Of a DNA stretch of 57,145 bases, positions 17,966-27,312 are shown one piece after another. The notes beneath the pieces were generated by a model. It saw only the letters and a program-made list of their open reading frames with translations. It did not search any database and was not told the DNA's origin. Source of the DNA: Bacillota bacterium (lineage in GTDB: Bacteria > Bacillota > Clostridia > Oscillospirales > Ruminococcaceae); assembly GCA_023457355.1 (NCBI GenBank), contig JAEWLW010000013.1, forward strand, positions 1 to 57,145, read 5' to 3'. A program made the translations under genes and the position numbers. Each line of letters opens with the position of its first letter. The first letter of the stretch is position 1.

Positions 17966-18027
17966 AGTATAGCTTGTTTTTGATAATTTTCTTAATCAGC
18001 GGACGATTTAAGGAGGAAACGAAAAAT

Positions 18028-19083
18028 ATGACCATTAAAAAGCTGACAGCGCTGGGCATGGCGCTGGGTATGGCAGCTGTTTCTTTTACCGGTTGCGGCA
18101 GCAAGACACCTGAAACAGCAGCAACTTATAACGGTGGCTCCATCCCCGCGGGTGTCTATATTTTCAATCAGTTCAACGCCATGGACGAAGCTTATCAAAA
18201 GGTTGCCAACCCCTACGGTGATATTCTTACGCAGGAAATCGACGGCGTCAGTGCCGAGCAGTGGATTAACAACCGCACTGTAGAACTGGTAAAAACCTAT
18301 GCCGCCGTTGCATCTGAAACCACCCGCCTGAATATTACGCTGGACGAATCGGTTGCCGCTTCAGTCAAGCAGTCGCTCAACAAAACCTGGGGCACGCAGG
18401 GAACGTATATGGAGAAGCTTGGCATTTCACTGGCTTCCGCGCAGTCGGTGGCTGAAAATTCACAGCTTGCAAACCAGCTGTTCCTGGCCTATTATGACGA
18501 GGGCGGCGAAAAGGCCGTACCCCAATCCGAGCTTAAAACCTATTTCACCGAAAACTATCGCCGTTCGCTGATGCTTGTGCTCTCCAAGCGCGACACCTCA
18601 ACCGGCGCTGTGCTGGACAGCGGCAAGCAAGACGAACAGAAGAAGCTTTTTGAGACATACAAAGCCCGTGTGCAGGCCGGCGATCCTCTGTTTGACGTCA
18701 TCGTCTCTGAGAACGACCGCGCAAAGGCGGCAGCCGGCGACACCGCAGAAGCCGCTCCGCTGGTAGAGTCCGAGCAGGAGGTTCTGGTAAGCAAGAGCAA
18801 CACCGCTTATCCCGAGAAACTGCGTGATCAGGTTTTTGCCTCCACCACACAAAACACCCCGGAATTTTATGAAGACGACAACTACTATGTCATCTATGAG
18901 CTCAGAGATACGATGGGCGACGGCACGGCGTTTACCAACGCCAAAGCCACATTGCTCAACGCCTATAAAGGGGACGAATTCCGTCAGGACATGATTGCGT
19001 TGGCCGACACCCTCGGTTTCAAGCTTAACGCAGCCGCCACCGACAAATACAAGGTCTCCAAGCTTTTGGAAAGCGCTACCTGA
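18028..19083 (+). CDS. PrsA/SurA-like lipoprotein (putative peptidyl-prolyl isomerase)
   Basis: A 351-residue protein with a lipoprotein signal (hydrophobic segment to about residue 20, lipobox SFTGC with Cys21), then a SurA-type N-terminal helical domain that begins YNGGSIPAGVYIF. The rest resembles extracellular foldases of the PrsA group, but a complete parvulin active site is not obvious, so catalysis is uncertain. It would sit on the outer face of the membrane and help fold exported proteins. The ATG at 18028 follows AGGAGG (18011-18016); an 18-residue longer frame lacks a ribosome site and would spoil the signal peptide. Confidence 0.75.
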   Translation: MTIKKLTALGMALGMAAVSFTGCGSKTPETAATYNGGSIPAGVYIFNQFNAMDEAYQKVANPYGDILTQEIDGVSAEQWINNRTVELVKTYAAVASETTRLNITLDESVAASVKQSLNKTWGTQGTYMEKLGISLASAQSVAENSQLANQLFLAYYDEGGEKAVPQSELKTYFTENYRRSLMLVLSKRDTSTGAVLDSGKQDEQKKLFETYKARVQAGDPLFDVIVSENDRAKAAAGDTAEAAPLVESEQEVLVSKSNTAYPEKLRDQVFASTTQNTPEFYEDDNYYVIYELRDTMGDGTAFTNAKATLLNAYKGDEFRQDMIALADTLGFKLNAAATDKYKVSKLLESAT

Positions 19084-19099
19084 TCGGATTAATTATTAG

Positions 19100-19141
19100 A
19101 GCCCGCGCCTAAGGCAGCAATTGCTGCCTTAGGCGCGGGCT
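19100..19141. terminator. Perfect 42-bp palindromic terminator
   Basis: Two 21-nt arms, AGCCCGCGCCTAAGGCAGCAA and its exact complement, abut without a loop. It lies 16 nt after the PrsA-like stop codon. Only a weak T-run (TTGTTT) follows. It may also serve the convergent alr gene. Confidence 0.8.
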
Positions 19142-19225
19142 TGTTTGACTTTTACGACAATGCGGTGTCAACCGAAAAATGGACACCGCTCATGCTGTCA
19201 ATAAGAGGGTATCCTTTTTATCTTC

Positions 19226-20401
19226 TTATCGAATTGTTTCAAGTTTGCCGTTCCGGTAATACAACCGCTGCAACCGTTGGCCGAGGCGCGAAAGCACCTC
19301 GTGCATGCACGAACCGTACTGCGCACCGAGGTCGTCGGCCGTTTGAATCAGGTTTCCGTCTTCGCCGATAATGGTTGCCACATCCCCCAGTTGAACTTCG
19401 GGAATATCGGTTACATCCACCATCATCTGATCCATACAGACGTTGCCCAGCTGCCGTGCCCATTTGCCGTGCAGTATCACCCGGCCGACGCGCGAAAGAT
19501 TGCGCGGGTAGCCGTCGGCATAACCAATGGACAACACCGCAATCCGCAGCGGCTTTTCGGCCTTAAAGGTCCGGCTGTAGCTAACCGGTGTCCCGGTTTC
19601 GATATCGCGCAACGAGATGACCGTCACTTTAAGCGCAGTCACAATTTTCAAATTCCATTTTGGAATGTGCACGGCGGTGTTATAGCCCGCCATCTCCGCG
19701 CCGCAGCGCACCATATCAAAATGCGCCTGCGGGTACTTTTGAGCGCCGCCGGTGTTGCACATATGCAGTGCGCCAAGCACACAGCCCAATGCCCTCAGCG
19801 CTTCGGTGGCAGCCTTAAACCGCTCAATCTGCACCTGGCAATATTCGTCCGCACCCTCGCTGCCGTCATCCGCGGAAGAAAAATGGCTGAAGGTGCCGGT
19901 GGCTAAAAGGTTGGGCAGCCGGTAAACCTCGGCAATCTGCGCGATTTCCTGCGGAGTCTTACAGTCGAAACCGGTGCGGGTCATTCCGGTATCCAGCTTG
20001 ACATGCATTTTAATGGTTCCGCCCGCAAGCGCTGCCTGCCCATTTAAAATTACCGCGTATTCCCGTGACGCAACCGACTGGGTCACATCATATTTTAATA
20101 TTTCACCCGCCAGTTCCGGCGTAGTGTAAGCCAGCGTCAAAATTTCACCGGTAATTCCAGCCTCACGCAGCTCAATAGCCTCCGAGAGGCTGGCCACGCA
20201 AAACCGGGTAATCCCCTCATGCTGTTGCAGATATTGCGCAATCGGCACAGCGCCCTGCCCATAGGCATTGGCCTTGACCACCGCCGAAATCTCACAGCCG
20301 GGTGCAAGATGTTCACGCAGCTGCATTAAATTATCGTGCAGCCGGTCCAGGTCAATTTCCAGCCATGCACGGCGGGTTATAATAGCTTGTTCTTGTTGCA
20401 T
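19226..20401 (-). CDS. alr: Alanine racemase
   Basis: PLP enzyme that interconverts L- and D-alanine, supplying D-Ala for peptidoglycan. The 391-residue protein has AVVKANAYGQGAVPIAQYL (about 38-56) with the PLP lysine, the substrate region HVKLDTGMTRTGF (about 130-142), and SIGYADGYPR (about 295) and GNVCMDQMMVDVT (about 323-335) with the catalytic Tyr region. The ATG at 20399-20401 is supported by GGAGGGG upstream; the 27-residue extension has no ribosome site. An adjacent in-frame GTG one codon upstream is an alternative. A second role in spore germination control is known for some clostridial Alr proteins, but nothing here shows it. Confidence 0.95.
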   Translation of the reverse strand: MQQEQAIITRRAWLEIDLDRLHDNLMQLREHLAPGCEISAVVKANAYGQGAVPIAQYLQQHEGITRFCVASLSEAIELREAGITGEILTLAYTTPELAGEILKYDVTQSVASREYAVILNGQAALAGGTIKMHVKLDTGMTRTGFDCKTPQEIAQIAEVYRLPNLLATGTFSHFSSADDGSEGADEYCQVQIERFKAATEALRALGCVLGALHMCNTGGAQKYPQAHFDMVRCGAEMAGYNTAVHIPKWNLKIVTALKVTVISLRDIETGTPVSYSRTFKAEKPLRIAVLSIGYADGYPRNLSRVGRVILHGKWARQLGNVCMDQMMVDVTDIPEVQLGDVATIIGEDGNLIQTADDLGAQYGSCMHEVLSRLGQRLQRLYYRNGKLETIR

Positions 20402-20915
20402 CACAGTATCGTTACCCCTCCCAAAATTACAGACAGCCCCGCAGGGCTTCTTTTCAGGTTCTGCTTGCCATTTTCTTCGCATTCCCCAGACACCGTTGGC
20501 ACGCCTGATGCAAATTTCCGATAGGACAGTGGCATAAATTATCGCGGTATTTTTTCAGTAAGAGGATGCAGGCGGGCAGGCGCCCGCCAAATAGCATAAC
20601 GACGAATGGCGGAAAAGCGCCGCCTGATATCCGCCGTTTTATTAGAGATTTTGTATAAACGCGAAAGCGGGGGGTTCGCGGCCAACGGGCGGTCTTCAAC
20701 ATCGCGGCGGGCGAATAGATGCCTGCCGTGGTTCTCACCGTCCCTTTTCACACGATTCCCCCGTCGCTTTTGACTGCCAACAGCCGTTTATCCTGATAAG
20801 ACGCTTCTCGCCTTCTAAAAGCAAAAACCCGTATGGCACAGCCGGGCTTTTCCGAATAAAGACCGTTCTTTCTGTTAAGCGCCCGTATTAAATCGGCCAA
20901 TGGCCAACCTGTTTA
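20402..20915. other. Gene-free region between alr and glyS
   Basis: About 510 nt without a convincing gene on either strand. It contains the alr ribosome site and leader at its left end and a weak terminator candidate for glyS near its right end. The middle has irregular GC-rich sequence with small inverted repeats (for example GCGGGCAGGCGCCCGC at about 20570-20585) and no RNA family I recognise. Confidence 0.4.
20819..20855 (-). terminator. Possible terminator of glyS
   Basis: Read on the minus strand, CCCG, an 11-nt loop and CGGG are followed by TTTTTGCTTTT. The stem is short but the T-tract is good. It lies about 60 nt after the glyS stop. Confidence 0.45.
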
Positions 20916-22298
20916 TTAAAACTTCAGCTTACCTTTGATATAACCCGAAACCTCAGTGATCGGCAGGCGAACCTGCTCCATCGTGTCGCGGTCACGGATG
21001 GTGACTGCGCCATCGTTCTCCGACTCAAAATCATAGGTGATGCACAGCGGCGTGCCGATTTCATCCTGGCGGCGGTAACGCTTGCCGATCGAGCCGGAAT
21101 CGTCAAAATCGACCATATAATCCTCCGAAAGGCTGCTGTAAAGCGCCATCGCCTTTTCGGAGAGCTTTTTGGAAAGCGGCAGCACGCAGGCCTTATAGGG
21201 TGCCAGCGCAGGGTGCAGCCGCAGCACGACGCGGGTGTCGTTTTTCTCGGCGTCGATAACTTCCTCGTCGTAAGCGTCGCACAAAAACGCCAGCGTCACG
21301 CGGTCGGCGCCCAGCGACGGCTCAATAACATAGGGCAAATAGTGCTCGTTTGTTTCCTGGTCGAAATAATCCAATGCCTTCCCGGATGTGTTCTGGTGCT
21401 GGGTCAGGTCATAGTCGGTGCGGTCGGCGATACCCCACAGCTCGCCCCAGCCGAACGGGAACAGGAACTCGAAGTCGGTGGTCGCCTTGGAGTAGAACGA
21501 CAATTCCTCCTGCTCGTGGTCGCGCAGACGCAGGTTCTCGTCGGTCATACCCAGGTTTAAAAGCCAGTCGTGACAGAATTTGCGCCAGTAGGCAAACCAT
21601 TCGAGGTCGGTGCCGGGCTTGCAGAAGAATTCCAGCTCCATCTGCTCAAACTCCCGGGTTCTGAAGGTAAAGTTGCCGGGGGTAATCTCGTTTCGGAAGC
21701 TCTTGCCAACCTGGCAAACGCCAAACGGCACCTTGCGGCGGGTGGTGCGCTGAATATTGGAAAAGTTTACAAAAATGCCCTGCGCCGTTTCGGGGCGCAG
21801 ATAAACCTGGCTCTTTGCGTCTTCGGTCACGCCCTGAAAAGTTTTGAACATCAGGTTAAAAGAGCGGATATCGGTGAAGTTGGTGCTGCCACACTCAGGG
21901 CATTTGACCCCCTTTTCTTCAACAAACGCCTTCATGTGGTCAAAGTCCCAGCCCTCGGGCGAAACGCCGGTCTGGTCCTCAATCAGCTTATCGGCACGGT
22001 GGCGAGTCTTGCAGTCGCGGCAATCCATCAGCGGGTCGGAAAAGCCGCCCACGTGCCCGGATGCCACCCACACCTGCGGGTTCATCAGAATGGCGGAATC
22101 CAGCCCGACGTTGTAGGGCGACTGCTGCACAAATTTCTTCCACCACGCGCGTTTGACATTGTTTTTAAGCTCGACGCCCAACGGGCCGTAATCCCATGTG
22201 TTGGCCAGGCCGCCGTAGATCTCAGAGCCGGAATAAACAAAGCCGCGTCCCTTGGCAAGGGCTACGATCTTTTCCATGGTTTTGTCGCTGTTGTTCAT
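20916..22298 (-). CDS. glyS: Glycyl-tRNA synthetase, homodimeric type
   Basis: Charges tRNA-Gly. The 460-residue class II enzyme is the single-chain alpha2 type (also called glyQS). It opens EKIVALAKGRGFVYSGSEIYGG (motif 1 region), has FRNEITPGNFTFRTREFEQME (motif 2, about 200-220) and SLGADRVTLAFLCDAY (motif 3, about 329-344). A zinc-ribbon-like CPECGS lies at about residue 133. GGAGG lies 7 nt before the ATG. A promoter is visible 40 nt upstream, leaving no room for a T-box leader. Confidence 0.96.
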   Translation of the reverse strand: MNNSDKTMEKIVALAKGRGFVYSGSEIYGGLANTWDYGPLGVELKNNVKRAWWKKFVQQSPYNVGLDSAILMNPQVWVASGHVGGFSDPLMDCRDCKTRHRADKLIEDQTGVSPEGWDFDHMKAFVEEKGVKCPECGSTNFTDIRSFNLMFKTFQGVTEDAKSQVYLRPETAQGIFVNFSNIQRTTRRKVPFGVCQVGKSFRNEITPGNFTFRTREFEQMELEFFCKPGTDLEWFAYWRKFCHDWLLNLGMTDENLRLRDHEQEELSFYSKATTDFEFLFPFGWGELWGIADRTDYDLTQHQNTSGKALDYFDQETNEHYLPYVIEPSLGADRVTLAFLCDAYDEEVIDAEKNDTRVVLRLHPALAPYKACVLPLSKKLSEKAMALYSSLSEDYMVDFDDSGSIGKRYRRQDEIGTPLCITYDFESENDGAVTIRDRDTMEQVRLPITEVSGYIKGKLKF

Positions 22299-22334
22299 TG
22301 CACTTCCTCCAAGTGTTCATTGACATTACCCTTT

Positions 22335-22363
22335 AGTTTAGCTTTTTCAGTGGCATCCGTCAA
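22335..22363 (-). promoter_or_regulatory. Promoter of glyS
   Basis: On the minus strand TTGACG (22358-22363) and TAAACT (22335-22340) have a 17-nt spacer. The 5' leader is about 30 nt. Confidence 0.65.
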
Positions 22364-22758
22364 GCAAAACAGTGCAAAAACCAAGGCGTTTTAAAGAAAC
22401 CCGCGCTCCTTTGCGGCCAACTGAGCCGGGGCGTTTTCCATTGGATGCACGCGGAAGGAACCTATGTACGGTCGGTCCTGCAAAAACCAGTTGGTGATTT
22501 ATTATCAGGCTGTCAATAAAGTGGTTTTTGTAAGGAGAAGCAACAGGGGAATAGTGTGAAAGAACGGGAGCCGCTGCGGGCATCCATACCGCCCGCAGCG
22601 GTCAGCGAAGCCGTCTAGCCGCACCAGCGGACTGGCGGCGAACCTCCACTCTCGCATTGAGGCACACGGGTACATCGGATTATTTGCCAACAGCCGACAA
22701 AACGGACAAAACTGCCCGTTTTGCGAAGCTTGGCGTAAACTTTTTCGACAAGCTGTTG
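22364..22758. other. Gene-free region between glyS and ablB with repeat-like sequence
   Basis: About 395 nt with no convincing gene. It contains GGCTGTCAATAAAGTGG (22508-22524), whose 15-mer core recurs at 55247; a GC-rich inverted repeat CCGCTGCGGGC ... GCCCGCAGCGG (about 22571-22601); and a CAAAACGG / CCGTTTTG stem (about 22697-22724) that could terminate ablB on the minus strand. The sequence GCATCCAT-R-CCGCCCGC inside the GC-rich repeat also occurs near 2090. It is probably made of degenerate dispersed repeats. Confidence 0.45.
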
Positions 22759-23592
22759 TTATATCAAGGCCTTATACCAGACATTCATGCTCTCAATTTC
22801 GCCGCAAATGCCGGTGTTGCTATAAAGTGTACCGGCAAAGGCGTAGCGGTTCTTACCAAAGGTAATGTTCATGCCGTAGGATATGCTGCGCGCGATGGTG
22901 TAGGCCGTCAAAATACCGCGTCGCTCCATTTCCCGCTCCATCCGGACGAGCAGAAAAGAGGCCAGCCCCTTGGCGCGGTAAGCGTCCAGTGTGGCAAAGT
23001 CGGTCATTTCAACGTTCTGGTGCGGCACATCCATCTCACAGGAGGAAGCCGCGATCAGCCGGCCATTATCACGCACGCCAAAATACACAATATGACTGGC
23101 CATCGTTTCCCGTAAATAGCCCGCATCAAATATCGGGAACGGGTAGCTTTTAAACACCGCCCCATACAGCACCGCGAGTTCCTCGGCTTCTCCGGGCGTT
23201 AGAACGGCATGCGTAAATCCTTTTGGCAATGCAGGTGCCCCAAGCTTCGGCGCGATCATAGCTGTGCGGATAATCTGCGTGATGGTTTCGCGGTCAACGC
23301 GGTTTTTCCGCGCCGGGTCGGGATAGCGCGCCATAAAAAGCGCATCCTCCCTGCCGTTATAAAATTTTGGCACCAGCGCTTCGACGGCGTATCCCCTGTC
23401 CAAAAAGCCCGCCCTGGCCCACGCGGGCACCTTGACGAAAATCTTTGTGTAGCCGTTCTGCGCAGCCAAAGCCTCTATGCAGTCGATAATATCGGGGAAA
23501 TCCGCTTTTGCAAGCTTCATCAGGTAAACGCGGTCGTTTTCTTTTCCATGTTGAATTTCGGATTGGCCGATGTGCATTATCTGATCCGCCAT
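22759..23592 (-). CDS. ablB: Putative beta-lysine N-acetyltransferase
   Basis: GNAT-family enzyme expected to acetylate the epsilon-amino group of L-beta-lysine made by AblA, giving N-epsilon-acetyl-beta-lysine, a compatible solute best known in methanogens and also made by some bacteria. The 277-residue product shows the AblB N-terminal signature IQHGKENDRVYLMKL and a GNAT fold in its second half, with MTDFATLDAYRAKGLASFLL as the acetyl-CoA-binding segment. The ATG at 23590-23592 is one nucleotide past the ablA stop, indicating translational coupling; a start nine codons earlier, inside ablA, is also open. Confidence 0.88.
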   Translation of the reverse strand: MADQIMHIGQSEIQHGKENDRVYLMKLAKADFPDIIDCIEALAAQNGYTKIFVKVPAWARAGFLDRGYAVEALVPKFYNGREDALFMARYPDPARKNRVDRETITQIIRTAMIAPKLGAPALPKGFTHAVLTPGEAEELAVLYGAVFKSYPFPIFDAGYLRETMASHIVYFGVRDNGRLIAASSCEMDVPHQNVEMTDFATLDAYRAKGLASFLLVRMEREMERRGILTAYTIARSISYGMNITFGKNRYAFAGTLYSNTGICGEIESMNVWYKALI

Positions 23593-23593
23593 A

Positions 23594-24907
23594 TCATTGC
23601 CCCAGGCCTTCGCGCTCATCCGGATGCTGCTTCTTGCGCCGCGTCAGCCGAATGTTGTTCTCAGGAATCAGAGAAATGGCCTCGTCATCATCCGACAGCA
23701 GCCTGCTGATACCGATGGATTTGGTCTCCTGGCGCTCTCCGAGATCCAGCTGTAAATCGCAGGCGTCACAGGAGTGGGTGCAGGCTACCGACCGGTAGGA
23801 ATCCGGTTCCTGATAAGTGGTGATAATGCCCTCGTAATTGCGCAGCACCACCTTATTATCCGACCAGGAAATCAGGTAGTTTGGCATAATTGGAATTTTT
23901 CCGCCGCCACCGGGCGCATCGATAACATAAGTGGGCACAGCGAAGCCGCTGGTGTGCCCCTGCAGGTTTTCGATAATCTCAATGCCCTTGCCTACCGAGG
24001 TTCTAAAGTGGGTCAGGCCCTCGGACAGATCGCACTGATAGAGGTAATAAGGACGCACCCGGTTTGCAACCAGCATCTGCACCAGCCGCTTCATAATGAT
24101 GGGGCAGTCGTTAACGCCGGCCAGCAGCACCGACTGGTTCCCCAACGGAACGCCGGCATCCGCCAGCTTGGCAAGCGCCTTTTTAGAGGACTGGGTAATC
24201 TCATACGGGTGGTTAAAGTGCGTGTTTAACCACACCGGGTGATGCTTTTTAAGCATGTTGACCAAATCATCGGTAATACGGTAAGGCAGTACAACCGGCA
24301 TACGGCTGCCAATTCGGATGACCTCAACATGCGGAATTTTTCTCAGCTCGGTCAAAATCCAGTCCAACTGCACGTCCGACAGCATCAGCGGGTCCCCGCC
24401 CGAGAGCAGCACATCGCGCACGCGGGGTGTGTTCTTAATATATTCAATCGCTTTGCTGACCGCCTGACGGTCGGGAATAAAATCGACGTCCCCCACCTTG
24501 CGCTTGCGGGTGCAGTGGCGGCAGTACATGGAGCAAATATTGCTCACCTGCATCAACACGCGGTCGGGGTAGCGGTGGGTTAAAAACGGCACCGGGCTAT
24601 CCTTATCCTCGGCCAGGGGATCGGCCATCTCATGCTTCTTGATAATCAGCTCGCTGGGGTTGGGAAAGCACTGCTTGTAAATCGGGTCGTTTTTATAGTC
24701 CTGTGTGTCAATCAAAGACATATAATAAGGCGTTATTGAAAGCGGGAATTTTTTGAGCGTCTCTTTAAGAGAAGTTCTTTCTTCGGCGTCAAAATTTACG
24801 CCGAGTAGTTTTTCAAAAGCATCTATATCCCTGATCCGATGTTCCAATTGCCATTTCCAGTCTGTCCACTGTTCGTCAAGTACTTTTAAATTGATTCTTT
24901 TCGCCAT
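23594..24907 (-). CDS. ablA: Lysine 2,3-aminomutase
   Basis: Radical-SAM and PLP enzyme that converts L-lysine to L-beta-lysine. The 437-residue protein has the cluster motif CSMYCRHCTRKR (about 124-135), LSGGDPLMLSD (about 168), and the PLP region GGGGKIPIMPNYL (about 333-345); Cys residues near the C terminus (ACTHSCDACD) resemble the zinc-binding end of clostridial KamA. Pairing with ablB indicates osmolyte synthesis rather than lysine fermentation, as no kamD/E or kdd genes are nearby. AAGGAG lies before the ATG. Confidence 0.95.
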   Translation of the reverse strand: MAKRINLKVLDEQWTDWKWQLEHRIRDIDAFEKLLGVNFDAEERTSLKETLKKFPLSITPYYMSLIDTQDYKNDPIYKQCFPNPSELIIKKHEMADPLAEDKDSPVPFLTHRYPDRVLMQVSNICSMYCRHCTRKRKVGDVDFIPDRQAVSKAIEYIKNTPRVRDVLLSGGDPLMLSDVQLDWILTELRKIPHVEVIRIGSRMPVVLPYRITDDLVNMLKKHHPVWLNTHFNHPYEITQSSKKALAKLADAGVPLGNQSVLLAGVNDCPIIMKRLVQMLVANRVRPYYLYQCDLSEGLTHFRTSVGKGIEIIENLQGHTSGFAVPTYVIDAPGGGGKIPIMPNYLISWSDNKVVLRNYEGIITTYQEPDSYRSVACTHSCDACDLQLDLGERQETKSIGISRLLSDDDEAISLIPENNIRLTRRKKQHPDEREGLGQ

Positions 24908-25433
24908 TTAATACTCCTTTCAGTCGCGTTTTGTCAAAACATCTGCTGTCTTTGCATACATACATAATTCATACAAATAGCGCACCAGATAAAACGAGTC
25001 CGCGATTAACTGTCTATATATTTTCCCCAAAACATTTTAACTATATAATAATAATTTATCATCATTACATTATTTTGTCAAATTACCTACTGTTCGCCAG
25101 TCTTTGTCAAGAGTATTTCTGTCCATTAATCATGGCTGATAAGCAACCGGAAATTATGCAAATATATGCAAAGCGTTTTAAATCGTGCCATTCACACAGA
25201 ATGTGCATATCGGCTTGACGGCGGGAAAAATTACATGGTACAGTTATAATAACAGTAGTTTAACCTGTTCCGGCACAATACAAAACACAGCGAAAATTTA
25301 CTATACGTATTTTTGGGCTGTTCGGCCAGCCTCAAACTACGCCGATGCAGCAGGCTTACCACCGCGCCGTTTTACAATCGGGCTGGGGACGTCCCATGCC
25401 CTTTAAGCGCATAGAGAGAGAAGGAGAACGACT
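24908..25433. other. Divergent promoter region between ablA and the DUF4153 gene
   Basis: About 525 nt, AT-rich compared with its surroundings and without a convincing gene. It contains a minus-strand promoter for ablA (next entry), giving a leader of about 140 nt with a small GTTTTG/CAAAAC stem near the ablA ribosome site, and a TATAAT near 25246 pointing toward the DUF4153 gene. A long leader before an osmolyte pair could hold regulation, but I recognise no aptamer. Confidence 0.45.
25053..25081 (-). promoter_or_regulatory. Promoter of ablA-ablB
   Basis: On the minus strand TTGACA (25076-25081) is followed after 17 nt by TAAATT (25053-25058). The consensus -35 and correct spacing support it. 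Confidence 0.6.
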
Positions 25434-27215
25434 ATGAAAAGGCTTTCTAAACTGTCCCAAAAGCTGTTTGGCCTGACCGCGGCTGTGTCGCGGTATCCTG
25501 CTACGACGGCCTTTTTGCTGCTGGGGGCCGCCATAAACGCCTACGCTCTGAGCACGGACAAAACCTATAACAAAGCTTTTATGGCGTGCATCGTCGGCGC
25601 GGTATTATCCGCGGTATCACAGGCCGCCTTTGAGCGCTTTTCTCAAAAAGCATCTGTCCGTCTGGGCTTGGCGGCAATCAGTGCCGCGCTGGCCGGGGGC
25701 TACTATCTCCTCATCCGTTCGTCGCCGGACTACAGCACCGAGAACAGTGTCCGAACCACCGTCACAGTGTTTGCGCTGGTGTTTGCCTATATGCTGATGC
25801 CCGCGATTAAGAGCCATCTCAGCTTTAACAAAAGCTTTATGGCCACCTTTAAAGCGCTGTTCCAGTCTATTTTGTATTCGGCGGTCTTTTTTGTCGGATG
25901 CAGCCTCATTATTGCCGCGTTTGATACGCTTATCGCCCGCGTCGGCTCGGACGCCTATACGCACACGGCAAATCTGGTTTTTGTGTTGCTGGCACCTGTG
26001 CTGTTTCTTTCCCTCATTCCGGTTTACCCAGGGCGGCACAGCGGGGGCAGCAACGCTTCCCCCGCCGCCCTCGCACGGGAAGAAGCCATTGCCCGCGCGA
26101 CCTATTGCCCAAAGTTTCTGGAAGTGCTGATCGCCTATATCATCATTCCGTTGGCAGAAATTTTTACCGTTATTCTGGTGCTTTATATTTTCTTAAACAT
26201 CAGCGGGGATTTCTGGCGCGACAATCTATTGGAACCGTTGCTCATTTCCTATGCAATCGCGGTTATGCTGATCTTATTTCTTTCCGCCCGCCTTGAAAAC
26301 CGGATGGCAGTCTGGTTCCGGCGAATTTTCCCCAAGGTGCTGGTACCCATCGTCGTGTTCCAGTTGATTGCTTCCACCTTTATTCTGCGCGAAACCGGCG
26401 TCACCCACCCGCGCTACTTTGTGATTTTGTTTGGCGTGTTCGCAACCTGCGCCGGGATAATTTTCAGCCTGTCACCCGTTAAAATGAGCGGCGTCGCGGC
26501 AGCATTGCTCATCGTATTTTCAATTGTTTCCATCACGCCCCCGATTGATGCTTTCACCATCAGCCGAATAAGCCAGCGGCAGCGGCTTGAAGCAGTGCTG
26601 ACACAAAACGGCATGCTACAAAACAATACCCTCATTCCAAATCCAGCCGTTTCGGAAAGCGATAGAGAAAAAATCGTCTCTTCCATAGAATATTTATACC
26701 AGACCAATGCCATCGGCAACATCACGTGGTTACCGCAATCGTTTGATTTTTACGCCGATTTTGAAAACGTATTCGGCTTTAACCGCTACGGTACGCCCGG
26801 TAAGGGTGGCCGGTATATCAGCGTGTTCATGGCGCCCGGACTGCCGATTGATATCAGCGGCTATAATATTCTGGCCCATGCCTCGGTCGATTCCAGCACC
26901 GCCGTTCAGGAGATTATCAGCCAGTTCGATAACGGCGGAGAGAACTATACACTTCTCAGGACCTTGCGCGACGGCCGGGCTTATTTTGTCCTCACCCAAA
27001 CCGAGGGCGAAGAACTTATCCGCTTTGACACGCAGGAAATATTCTCCCGTTACAACAACTTCGGCGCCGAAAAATCGATACTTTCAGAAGAACAGGCAAC
27101 CTTCACCGCTGAAAGCGACCGTGCAAAAATGTCAATCGTTATACAAAACGCCAGCATCAACACCGATCAAGTATACTTTTACGCCGATTGTTATGTAATG
27201 ATCGCTTTTAAATGA
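25434..27215 (+). CDS. DUF4153 family integral membrane protein
   Basis: A 593-residue protein. About ten to twelve hydrophobic segments lie between residues 20 and 375, for example FLLLGAAINAYAL and VLFLSLIPVYPG, followed by an extracytoplasmic or cytoplasmic C-terminal domain of about 200 residues without transmembrane segments. The layout matches the DUF4153 family of uncharacterised Firmicute membrane proteins. GGAG precedes the ATG by 8 nt. It is a single-gene unit ending at a strong hairpin. Function unknown. Confidence 0.75.
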   Translation: MKRLSKLSQKLFGLTAAVSRYPATTAFLLLGAAINAYALSTDKTYNKAFMACIVGAVLSAVSQAAFERFSQKASVRLGLAAISAALAGGYYLLIRSSPDYSTENSVRTTVTVFALVFAYMLMPAIKSHLSFNKSFMATFKALFQSILYSAVFFVGCSLIIAAFDTLIARVGSDAYTHTANLVFVLLAPVLFLSLIPVYPGRHSGGSNASPAALAREEAIARATYCPKFLEVLIAYIIIPLAEIFTVILVLYIFLNISGDFWRDNLLEPLLISYAIAVMLILFLSARLENRMAVWFRRIFPKVLVPIVVFQLIASTFILRETGVTHPRYFVILFGVFATCAGIIFSLSPVKMSGVAAALLIVFSIVSITPPIDAFTISRISQRQRLEAVLTQNGMLQNNTLIPNPAVSESDREKIVSSIEYLYQTNAIGNITWLPQSFDFYADFENVFGFNRYGTPGKGGRYISVFMAPGLPIDISGYNILAHASVDSSTAVQEIISQFDNGGENYTLLRTLRDGRAYFVLTQTEGEELIRFDTQEIFSRYNNFGAEKSILSEEQATFTAESDRAKMSIVIQNASINTDQVYFYADCYVMIAFK

Positions 27216-27242
27216 CCGGTATCGGGTCTGCAACCCTCAGGC

Positions 27243-27280
27243 AGCGTAAAGGCCCCGGCAATCGCCGGGGCCTTTACGCT
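27243..27280. terminator. Strong hairpin between convergent genes
   Basis: Perfect 17-nt arms (AGCGTAAAGGCCCCGGC and its complement) flank AATC. It separates the DUF4153 gene from the convergent aspartate-dehydrogenase-like gene. There is no T-run beyond the arm itself. Confidence 0.75.
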
Positions 27281-27312
27281 ACTAATAAAATGTACGAAAA
27301 TGGGAGAATTAA

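Noticed and set aside
22299..22334. T-box control of glyS, and likewise of trpS, gltX and proS
   Set aside because: Predicted promoters leave leaders far too short for a T-box, or none of the T-box sequences are seen.
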